Assembly (NCBI GenBank): GCA_002840405.1
Contig: PHAR01000007.1
Location: forward strand, 62,001 to 126,000
DNA length: 64,000 bases
Direction: 5' to 3'
Origin: Deltaproteobacteria bacterium HGW-Deltaproteobacteria-8
GTDB lineage: Bacteria; Desulfobacterota; Desulfovibrionia; Desulfovibrionales; Desulfovibrionaceae
Below the pieces are notes generated by a model. The model saw only the letters and a program-made list of their open reading frames with translations. It searched no databases and was not told where the DNA came from. Made by a program: the position numbers and the translations under genes. Positions 58,401-64,000 of this stretch are shown piece by piece. Every line of letters starts with the position of its first letter. Position 1 is the first letter of the stretch.

Positions 58401-58938
58401 GAAGAATGCGGCTTGTGCGCTGGTCCGGGAATGGGATGTAGATGCCGCCCGTGCAGCTGAACTCTGCATACAGGTCAAAACAGTGGCCGACGTCGGCCAC
58501 GATGATGAAAGGAGGACGGCCTTCCGTAGCGGGGAGGGCGCGCACATATGTTTCGGCCTGCCGCTTGGCCCGCGCCATAGTGTCTTCCCAAGCGCGGGAA
58601 CCTCGTTTGACGGCGCTGGATGACGTAAGGCCGGGCGTGGGCATGGAGAGCGGAGTTTTCGCCGCGCCCTCTTTCCCTTGTTTCGCCTCAAGAACGAAAC
58701 AGCCGCGCTTGTAGAGGTCAAGGCGCTTCAACTCGGAGGTGCCATCACCACGCGGCAAAAAAACTTTGCGCTCGAAAGAGTAGACGTTGTCCTCATTGAC
58801 GTCCTTTGCGGCCTCGTGCTGGGGCAGGCTCAAAACCGTGCAAAGCTCCTTCAAAAAGGGCTGAGCATTGGCAAGCTCATTGCCGCCCGAGGAGGACCAG
58901 CGGGCGATGAATTCGGCAAGCGTTTGAGAAGCTATCAT
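55453..58938 (-). CDS. MmeI-like type IIL restriction-modification enzyme
   Basis: An 1161-residue single polypeptide. The N-terminal nuclease site is D74-X9-E84-A-K86 ([14 protein letters not shown]), the same D-X9-EXK spacing as MmeI. SAM motif I is [10 protein letters not shown] and the N6-adenine motif IV is FIVGNPPF; a target-recognition region follows (about 620-960) and a C-terminal winged-helix-like end. Such enzymes cut about 20 bp from their site and protect the host by methylating one strand. The ATG overlaps the integrase stop (ATGA), so defence and integration are translationally linked. Both active sites look intact. Confidence 0.88.
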   Translation of the reverse strand: MIASQTLAEFIARWSSSGGNELANAQPFLKELCTVLSLPQHEAAKDVNEDNVYSFERKVFLPRGDGTSELKRLDLYKRGCFVLEAKQGKEGAAKTPLSMPTPGLTSSSAVKRGSRAWEDTMARAKRQAETYVRALPATEGRPPFIIVADVGHCFDLYAEFSCTGGIYIPFPDQRTSRILLADLERPEVQELFRALWTDPFSLDPSRRAAKVTTEIAGYLAALAKSLEADGHKPEQVASFLIRCLFSMFAEDVGLLPANSFQDLLARSAVAPDVFPRMAHDLWSAMDTGDVSAALGERLKRFNGNLFANPQALALTGPQIAILLAAAKADWREVEPAIFGTLLERALTPRDRHKLGAHYTPRAYVERLVLPTVITPLREEWHDVQATASMHGAQGKPKDAQAEISAFLRRLCALRVLDPACGSGNFLYVTLEHMKRLEGEVLAEAASYGDFQRPLEAQGLTVDPHQFLGIELNPRAAHIAEMVLWIGYLQWHFRTHGTVAPPEPIIRTFHNIESRDAVLACEGFRPALDASGEAVTRWDGHTRKLDTTTGREVPDEAARVAEVVCVKPVAATWPEADFIVGNPPFIGGGMKRAALGSGYFEALTGTYSGLPEACDFVMYWWHKAAELVRTGKARRFGFITTNSLNQVFNRRVTERHLAADPPLSIAFAVPDHPWVDASDGAAVRIAMTVGVPGALDGCLSTVMAETSTDGTEIHVTLSERIGHINADLTIGANVAGAGPLTANADLSCRGVSLHGSGFIVTPEQAAALGLGRIPGLEKHIRPYRHGRDLADKPRGVLVIDLLGLSVVDVRDRYPEVYQWVFERVKPDRDASASRTKDSAQYATKWWLFGKPRETFRLALSGLARFISTPETAKHRFFVFQDASILPDNMLVNVASADAFHLGVLSSRIHVVWSLAAGGRLGVGNDSRYNKTPCFETYPFPDPTPELRGRIRELGERLDGHRKARQALHPDLTLTGMYNALEALRSGREPSGKEREAHENGLVAVLRQLHDELDAAVAEAYGWPKDLAEGEILVRLVALNLKRVEEEQAGLVRWLRPEYQCRDKSKPTAQAKLGVEFDAKPVMKGRKPAKPAAKSKQLAWPSSLLEQFQAVRAALATLGGTADAQTVAKSFARAPRTRVQDVLDTLAGQGFIRAGDDGVYHTT

Positions 58939-60791
58939 GTTTTGCGGCTCTTCCGTGGTATCCCTTCAAACGTGACATATTGCGAGTTGTAAAGGTGCGA
59001 CAAATCCAGCTTGTGGTCTAGCCGCGAAATGATGGTTTCGTAGACATTTTGAGGTGTAAAATTGCTCCCGTAGCGCGAGAAAATCAGTTCTGTAATCTCG
59101 TGGCCAAACGCGTATTTGAGAATGTAGTTTTCAGTTTCCGAAAACTTGCAGTTTTGTTTGAAGAAATTATTAAATGTGTGGCGCAAAGAGTTGAAACTTT
59201 TGGGTCCAGTCACTTTGCATTTACGGAGTAGCTGTGTCAGCTGTTTCCCCGGTTGCTTCCCATACTTTTGGTCTGAGGATTTTGTCAGAAGGGGGAATAC
59301 TCGCTCATATCCTTTTTGTGCCATGGCATTGACATATTTAGGAAAGCCAAGCTCGACCAAGGTTTTGTGGAGCGGTATTATACGAAATGCGCTGTTATTT
59401 TTTAGGTGCTTATCAAGGACGCCAGAAGGCGAGGGATTCTCGTTGATATCAATCAAATATAGTTTTGAATCTTCGCAAAACGTTACGTCGTCGATATACA
59501 GTTGAGAGACCTCTTCCAATCGCATTCCAGTAAACAAACTGATCAGAGGCACCCAGAAGTATGCAGAATTTTTATATGTTTGGTGCATGAATCGGTCCGT
59601 AGAAAAAATAGCTACGAGGTCATTCTGAGTGAATGGGTCCTTGTCATCCATTCCCTGCTTGTTGTCGGATTGACTGAGCCCGACCGCTGGATTTGAAAGC
59701 AATTTCTTCTCCACAATGAGTTCTCTGAACATACTGGATATAGATTCAAGAATGTAGTTTGTTGTGCTGAGGCTGAGCGTGTCTGATGGCTTCAAATTTT
59801 CAATCTGTTGCATCGTCAATGTTTTGTATTGCTCTATCCTTGTCCTATTCTTTGGCATAAGCACTAATGCATCACGAAATTTTCTAAGCTCTTCACGGCC
59901 TAGTGAACGTATATCAATATCAGTAAAATAATCTAGTAAGTTTACAAGTCTGCTGTAATGCGTTGGCTGTGTATGTGTTTTGATATCTTTGTCTGAGATT
60001 TTAAGTTTTAGGTAATATTTAATACAAGCACTAATTCTATAGTCAAATCCAGAAACTTCAATATTGTTATGTGGAAATTTAACTTGATAGTTATTTTTTG
60101 CATTTTCAACAGCACAGGCAGAACTTGTGCCTGCTTGATTACCACACAAAACTTGACTTATGTTGTCATTAATATTTTTAGCTACACGACGAAATGGATT
60201 TAACTCATTCGCGTTCATTGTGTAAATATTTTCAAATTCAAAATCACCATCCAATCTTTTCTGTAGAATAGTATAATACAACAAATGGCATTTCGCCATT
60301 TCCTTGGAAATAAGGCTGTATGAATCATCGCCAATTTCATCCTGCCTAAAAAATCCTCTACGCATCAAGCCGTATGCAATCTCTTTGCTATATTTTTCAT
60401 GCTCTTTTAGACGTATTCCATTTTGCATGTAGGAAACCATAGACTGAGGGTCATCTCTATAGAAATACTCTCTATCGTCATCACCTTTGAATCCGCTTGA
60501 TTCTGCGACGTCATAATCTTTGAGCATATAGCGCAAGAGTGCATTCATTCTTTTTTTTAGCTCAAAATAGTCAATCATATTATTTTCTAGTTGGTTAGAA
60601 AGTGACAGGAACTGTGAATACAGTTGTGCAACGAGTTGCCTGGCAACACGCATGGTGCGCGTTTGCAGGCTGAGCCGGAACTCCGACCGTTTCGCAACCT
60701 GCCGGAGTTTTTGGCTGAAACTGACTCGAAGGTATATGATTTCGGATTTGCGGTAAAGGTGGGCTGGCATAGAAATGCGGCGGCGCGGCAT
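58935..60791 (-). CDS. int: tyrosine integrase of the tRNA-Leu element
   Basis: A 618-residue tyrosine recombinase, long for the family because of an N-terminal 270-residue region rich in charged residues. The catalytic domain shows FTGMRLEEVSQL (first Arg), FNSLRHTFNNFF (the LRH box with Asn at the usual His), FGHEITELIFSRYG (second His and Tyr). It is markedly AT-rich compared with all neighbours, so recently acquired or under different pressure. It is read away from the tRNA and its stop overlaps the MmeI-like start. The ATG at 60791 lies 8 nt after AGG; an ATG seven codons on is possible. Confidence 0.85.
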   Translation of the reverse strand: MPRRRISMPAHLYRKSEIIYLRVSFSQKLRQVAKRSEFRLSLQTRTMRVARQLVAQLYSQFLSLSNQLENNMIDYFELKKRMNALLRYMLKDYDVAESSGFKGDDDREYFYRDDPQSMVSYMQNGIRLKEHEKYSKEIAYGLMRRGFFRQDEIGDDSYSLISKEMAKCHLLYYTILQKRLDGDFEFENIYTMNANELNPFRRVAKNINDNISQVLCGNQAGTSSACAVENAKNNYQVKFPHNNIEVSGFDYRISACIKYYLKLKISDKDIKTHTQPTHYSRLVNLLDYFTDIDIRSLGREELRKFRDALVLMPKNRTRIEQYKTLTMQQIENLKPSDTLSLSTTNYILESISSMFRELIVEKKLLSNPAVGLSQSDNKQGMDDKDPFTQNDLVAIFSTDRFMHQTYKNSAYFWVPLISLFTGMRLEEVSQLYIDDVTFCEDSKLYLIDINENPSPSGVLDKHLKNNSAFRIIPLHKTLVELGFPKYVNAMAQKGYERVFPLLTKSSDQKYGKQPGKQLTQLLRKCKVTGPKSFNSLRHTFNNFFKQNCKFSETENYILKYAFGHEITELIFSRYGSNFTPQNVYETIISRLDHKLDLSHLYNSQYVTFEGIPRKSRKT

Positions 60792-60801
60792 AGTGAACCT
60801 G

Positions 60802-60829
60802 ATTGACCCCGCAGTTTGACCCCGCGTGG
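60802..60829 (+). repeat. right subterminal TTGACC motifs (candidate integrase arm sites)
   Basis: TTGACCCCGC occurs at 60803 and 60816, 13 nt apart, just upstream of the integrase start. Compare the pair at 48571/48584 near the left end. Confidence 0.5.
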
Positions 60830-60861
60830 CCCCTTCGTTTCACCAATCCAGCTGCCCCAAA

Positions 60862-60901
60862 ACAAAAAGAAAAGGCGCTTCAGCCAGTTAGCTAAAGCGC
60901 C
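60862..60901 (-). terminator. element-supplied terminator of tRNA-Leu
   Basis: GGCGCTT (60901-60895 on the minus strand) pairs with AAGCGCC (60880-60874) with AGC/GCT inside the loop, followed by TTTTCTTTTT. It replaces the chromosomal terminator left at 48433-48463. Confidence 0.8.
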
Positions 60902-60907
60902 TCTAAT

Positions 60908-60927
60908 TTTTGGTGCCGAAGGGGAGA
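60908..60927. repeat. right attachment site (attR) within tRNA-Leu
   Basis: Second copy of TTTTGGTGCCGAAGGGGAGA; bases 60911-60927 are the CCA end, acceptor strand and part of the T arm of the tRNA gene. Confidence 0.85.
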
Positions 60928-60997
60928 CTCGAACTCCCATGGCCTTGCGACCACTAGACCCTGAACCTAGCGTGTCTACCAATTCCACCACTTCGGC
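60911..60997 (-). tRNA. tRNA-Leu (anticodon CAG)
   Basis: An 87-nt class II tRNA with encoded CCA. The acceptor GCCGAAG pairs with CTTCGGC, the D arm reads TGGTGGAATTGGTAGACACG, the anticodon loop TTCAGGG gives CAG, a variable arm follows, and the T loop is TTCGAGT. It reads CUG codons, the commonest Leu codon in this GC-rich genome. A promoter-like TTGCCA (61068-61063), 17 bp, TAAATG (61045-61040) lies about 36 nt upstream. Confidence 0.95.
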
Positions 60998-61139
60998 ATT
61001 GTCCGGACAGCTTTCGCTGTTCCGTAGTTGCGAAGGAAGCATTTAGCCGCATCGAGCAGGCTTGGCAAGGACTTTTTGCCCTGGGGGCAAATTTTCCTGC
61101 CGCAGCCGACGCGCCAACGCCGCCTGTCTTCCCTACTCC

Positions 61140-62417
61140 CTAGCGCTCGTCGATGGGCACATAATCGCGCTGATCCAGGCCGGTATACACCTGCCGGGGC
61201 CGGTGGATCTTGGTCGTCTCCAGGTGCTCCTCGTACCAGTGGGCGATCCAGCCGGGCATGCGGCCGATGGCGAACATCACCGGGAACATCTGCACCGGGA
61301 TATTCAACGCGCGCAGGATGATGCCCGAGTAGAAGTCCACATTGGGGTACAGCTTGCGCTCCACGAAGTAGGGATCGGCCAGCGCCAACTGCTCCAGCTC
61401 CATGGCGATGTCCATGAGGTCGTCCAGCTTGCCCAGCTTGAGCAGCAGGTCGTGGGCCGCGTTCTTGAGGATCTTGGCGCGCGGGTCAAAGTTCTTGTAG
61501 ATGCGGTGCCCGAAGCCCATGAGCCGGAACTTCTTCTGCTTGACCATCTCCAGCACCTCGCGCGGGGTGTGCTCGCCGTCGCGGATCTGCTCGAGCATCT
61601 CCACCACGCCCGCATTGGCGCCGCCGTGCAGCCGCCCCCAGAGCGCGCAGATGCCTGCGGAGACAGAGGCGAAGAGATTGGCCTGGGTGGAGCCCACCAT
61701 GCGCACAGTGGAGCAGGAGCAGTTCTGCTCATGGTCCGCGTGCAGGATCAAGAACAGGGAAAGCGCGCGCACGGCCTCGGGCGAGGGGTCGTACGGCCTG
61801 TTCGGGATGGAGTACATCATGTGCAGGAAGTTCCGGCAGTAGGAGAGGGCCGGGTTCGGGTACATGAAGGGCAGGCCCATGCTCTTGCGATAACTGAAGG
61901 CCGCGATGGTGCGCACCTTGCTGATGATCTTCGAGGCCGCCAGATAGAACTCGCCACGGCTCTCGATCTCCAGCAGGTCCGGGTGGTAGCAGCCGAGCGA
62001 GTTGATGACCGCCGAAAGCATGGCCATGGGGTGCCCGTTGGGCGGAAAGCCCTCGAAATGGTGCCGCAGGTCCTCGTGCAGCAACTCCTCCGCGCACAAA
62101 CCGGCGGAAAAGCGCGAGAGCTGCTCACGCGTAGGCAGCTGGCCGAAGATGAGCAGCCAGGCCGTCTCGGTGAAGGAACCGCGTTCGGCGATCTGCTCGA
62201 TGGGGTAGCCGCGATAGCGCAGGATGCCCTCCTCCCCATCCACGAAAGTGATGGAGCTCTTGCACGGGCCGGTGTTCACATAGCCGGGGTCATAGGTGAT
62301 GAACCCGGTGTCGGCGCGCAGCCGCGTGATGTCCAGAGCCCGGTCGCCCAGGGTGCCTTCGACTATGGGCAGTTCAAAGGTCTTTCCATCGATGATCAAT
62401 TGCGCATTCTTGGTCAT
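61140..62417 (-). CDS. gltA: citrate synthase
   Basis: A 425-residue type II citrate synthase joining acetyl-CoA and oxaloacetate. Catalytic His regions are LHADHEQNCS and GFGHRIYKNFDPR, with the Asp in YPNVDFYSG and PNGHPMAMLSA as a further signature. In sulfate reducers it often serves glutamate synthesis through an incomplete cycle. It is a single gene beginning at 62417, with divergent Fe-S operon 265 nt away. Confidence 0.96.
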   Translation of the reverse strand: MTKNAQLIIDGKTFELPIVEGTLGDRALDITRLRADTGFITYDPGYVNTGPCKSSITFVDGEEGILRYRGYPIEQIAERGSFTETAWLLIFGQLPTREQLSRFSAGLCAEELLHEDLRHHFEGFPPNGHPMAMLSAVINSLGCYHPDLLEIESRGEFYLAASKIISKVRTIAAFSYRKSMGLPFMYPNPALSYCRNFLHMMYSIPNRPYDPSPEAVRALSLFLILHADHEQNCSCSTVRMVGSTQANLFASVSAGICALWGRLHGGANAGVVEMLEQIRDGEHTPREVLEMVKQKKFRLMGFGHRIYKNFDPRAKILKNAAHDLLLKLGKLDDLMDIAMELEQLALADPYFVERKLYPNVDFYSGIILRALNIPVQMFPVMFAIGRMPGWIAHWYEEHLETTKIHRPRQVYTGLDQRDYVPIDER

Positions 62418-62615
62418 TGTCTCTACACTCGCTTCCGTATGCTATGGTAGGGCGCCGACGATTCTTCGCGCCCCCCTCCGGGCCAAACCCGAAAATTCAA
62501 TGGATGGACTATCCGGATTCGTGACGCTTGTCCAGCGCACCCCCCTGAGCCTGTTTACAAATATGTCATCATAGCGCCGGCGCAAGCCGATTTAAGAAAA
62601 CATACCCCCCGGGGG

Positions 62616-62643
62616 TTGTGCCTTGCGAAAATCGGATTATAGT
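62616..62643 (+). promoter_or_regulatory. promoter of the Fe-S protein operon
   Basis: TTGTGC (62616-62621), 16-bp spacer, TATAGT (62638-62643). A CCCCC/GGGGG inverted repeat (about 62605-62615) lies directly upstream and could be an operator. Confidence 0.45.
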
Positions 62644-62681
62644 GAGAGAGCGCCACAGCGCAAAACCGAACCGGAGCACCT

Positions 62682-63752
62682 GTGAAGAAACATACATCAC
62701 CCTCGCCAGACCTCTCGCGCCGACGCTTTCTGGCCAGCCTGGGCCTGGGCGGCCTGGGGCTCTTGCTCCCGCAGGGCGCCCAGGCGGCCAAGTCTCCTGC
62801 GGATGAGGAGCTTGCGACCCTGCACGACCTGAGCAAGTGCGTGGGCTGCGGGGCCTGCGTCGAGGCCTGCCGCGAGACCAACGCCCCCAAATTCCCGGAG
62901 CCCACGCGGCCCTTTCCCAAGATGTTCCCGTCAACCGTGAAGGTCGAGGACTGGTCCACCAAGCGCCAGATCACAGACCGCCTCACGCCTTACAACTGGC
63001 TGTACATCCAGTCCGCGCGCGGCCAGTTCCAGGGCCAGCGCTTCGAGATCCACATCCCCCGTCGCTGCATGCACTGCCAGAACCCGCCTTGCGCCAACCT
63101 CTGCCCCTGGGGCGCGGCCGCGCGTCAGAAGAACGGCGTGGTGCGCATCGACGACCAGATCTGCCTGGGCGGCGCCAAGTGCAAGACCGTGTGCCCGTGG
63201 AAGATCCCCATGCGCCAGACCGGCGTGGGGCTGTACCTGAAGCTTATGCCCCGCTACGGCGGCAACGGCGTCATGTACAAGTGCGACCGCTGCTTCGACC
63301 GCCTGGCCAAGGGCCAGAAACCGGCCTGCATCGAGGCCTGCCCGTATGAGGTGCAGGAGATCGGGCCGCGCTCGGAGATGGTGGCCAAGGCCCACGCCCT
63401 GGCCCGCAACATGGGCGGCTACATCTATGGCGAGACGGAGAACGGCGGCACCAACTCCCTCTATGTCTCACCCGTGCCCTTCGACATCCTGGACGCAGCC
63501 GTGACCACCGGGCCGGGCAAGCCGGACCTGGCCAAGGCCCCGGACATGATGGCCGACGAGACGCGCATGGCCTACGCCGCGCTCTTCGCGCCCGTGGCCG
63601 GCATCGTGGCCGGAGTTCTGCGCCTGGGTTCGCGCCTGACCGGCGGGGACAAGGACGCCGGCAGCAAGGGCGACAACGACAAGAAAGCCAAGCCCTCCGA
63701 GCCGCCGGACACGTCCGGGCCAACGCCGGACGACAAGGAGAACTGGTCATGA
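62682..63752 (+). CDS. Tat-exported four-cluster ferredoxin subunit (HybA/FdnH-like)
   Basis: A 356-residue protein. A Tat signal (SRRRFLASLGLGGLGLLLP) is followed by four Cys-rich clusters: CVGCGACVEAC, CMHCQNPPCANLC, CLGGAKCKTVC and CDRCFDRLAKGQKPACIEAC, as in the electron-transfer subunits of formate dehydrogenase or hydrogenase. It carries a hydrophobic stretch (about 300-318, AALFAPVAGIVAGVLRL) and a charged tail. The third cluster has a longer spacing (CLGGAKC). The GTG at 62682 has GGAG 6 nt upstream. It overlaps the next gene (ATGA), its membrane partner. Confidence 0.86.
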   Translation: MKKHTSPSPDLSRRRFLASLGLGGLGLLLPQGAQAAKSPADEELATLHDLSKCVGCGACVEACRETNAPKFPEPTRPFPKMFPSTVKVEDWSTKRQITDRLTPYNWLYIQSARGQFQGQRFEIHIPRRCMHCQNPPCANLCPWGAAARQKNGVVRIDDQICLGGAKCKTVCPWKIPMRQTGVGLYLKLMPRYGGNGVMYKCDRCFDRLAKGQKPACIEACPYEVQEIGPRSEMVAKAHALARNMGGYIYGETENGGTNSLYVSPVPFDILDAAVTTGPGKPDLAKAPDMMADETRMAYAALFAPVAGIVAGVLRLGSRLTGGDKDAGSKGDNDKKAKPSEPPDTSGPTPDDKENWS

Positions 63753-64000
63753 GCCTGCCGACCTCGCGCCGCACGGCCTGGGCCTACAGCCTGGTGGTGA
63801 CCCTGCTGGCCGTCAGCGGCGTCATGCAGATGCCCATCGCCAGCCGCTACCGCATCACCACCGTGCCCGGCCTGGCCTGGCTGGGCGACTTCTGGTTCAC
63901 GCACAAGCTGCACTATCTTGGGGCCATGGCGCTTCTGGCTCTGGTCAGCTACCTCGTCACCCGCTGGGTGCTCGAATGGCGGCGGGAATACGCCCTCACG
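63749..64000 (+). CDS. membrane cytochrome b-like subunit (partial, runs off the window)
   Basis: The first 84 residues are visible. Two hydrophobic helices are seen (about 14-32 and 55-75), with paired His in FWFTHKLHYLGAMALL that could ligate haem b, as in formate dehydrogenase gamma-type subunits. The start overlaps the ferredoxin stop. It probably passes electrons between periplasmic clusters and the quinone pool; the rest is outside the window. Confidence 0.65.
   Translation, partial: MSLPTSRRTAWAYSLVVTLLAVSGVMQMPIASRYRITTVPGLAWLGDFWFTHKLHYLGAMALLALVSYLVTRWVLEWRREYALT

Larger units (their letters stand above)
48470..60927. mobile_element. tRNA-Leu integrative element, about 12.4 kb
   Basis: Bounded by a 20-bp direct repeat, one copy in an intact tRNA-Leu and the other a tRNA fragment beside an orphaned terminator. 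Contents from left: paired TTGACC motifs, a ColE2-type rep gene, 14-bp tandem repeats, a hybrid histidine kinase, a C5-cytosine methyltransferase, an Integrase_1-type recombinase, an MmeI-like restriction-modification gene and a tyrosine integrase whose stop overlaps the MmeI start. The integrase region is distinctly AT-rich. No conjugation, capsid or terminase genes are visible, so it would need a helper to move between cells. Confidence 0.8.

Noticed and set aside
61075-61095. TTTGCCC/GGGCAAA hairpin as gltA terminator
   Set aside because: The T-run follows on the plus strand only, so it does not fit termination of minus-strand gltA; its role is unclear.

Overview
The window is a high-GC chromosomal segment from a strictly anaerobic, cytochrome-rich deltaproteobacterium, most likely of the Desulfovibrionales (order-level inference; the species cannot be named from sequence alone). 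Pointers are a DcrA-type chemoreceptor with a periplasmic haem c motif, a class III tetrahaem cytochrome c3 beside cobJ, an anaerobic cobalamin set (cobJ/cbiH, cbiG, cbiET, cbiD, cbiR, cobU, cbiK), futalosine-route menaquinone genes (mqnB with a polyprenyl diphosphate synthase and ubiE), a PurS-PurL fusion, and a Tat-exported ferredoxin subunit at the right edge. CDS coordinates include the stop codon.

Layout. 1-223: a short Fur-box-headed transcript candidate ending in a bidirectional terminator. 224-3115 (minus): PilZ protein, haem chemoreceptor and tetrahaem cytochrome. 3295-13231 (mostly minus): purL, an HDOD-GGDEF regulator, polyprenyl synthase, mqnB, a nucleotide-sugar dehydrogenase and ubiE. 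13600-22503 (minus): a repeat-rich acidic protein, cytochrome c3, cobJ-cbiG-cbiET-cbiD, an SDR-DUF2867 protein, a lipoprotein and an isochorismatase-fold hydrolase. 22747-37493 (mostly plus): HD-GYP protein, cbiR-cobU-DHH-polA, cbiK, a receiver protein, an FAH-family enzyme, then the translation and envelope block rpsB-tsf-pyrH-frr-uppS, a CocE-type hydrolase and a DUF2059 protein. 37897-48294 (minus): radC, holA, lptE, leuS, nusB, ribH, ribBA (with an unusual leader), then a diguanylate cyclase coupled to a periplasmic binding protein.

48470-60927 is an integrative element of about 12.4 kb inserted in the 3' end of a tRNA-Leu(CAG) gene. It is bounded by a 20-bp direct repeat, with paired TTGACC motifs near both ends. 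It carries a ColE2-type replication protein with 14-bp tandem repeats downstream, a hybrid histidine kinase, a DNA C5-cytosine methyltransferase, an Integrase_1-type recombinase, an MmeI-like type IIL restriction-modification enzyme, and an AT-rich tyrosine integrase next to the restored tRNA. Core chromosome resumes with gltA and a membrane-associated Fe-S/cytochrome b operon that runs off the window.

The most interesting signals are regulatory or mobile: (i) a pseudoknot-capable leader in front of ribBA that could hide its start codon and is not an FMN riboswitch; (ii) a Fur-box-controlled structured transcript of about 155 nt at the left edge; (iii) the tRNA-Leu element, which joins integration, possible autonomous replication and a one-polypeptide restriction system.
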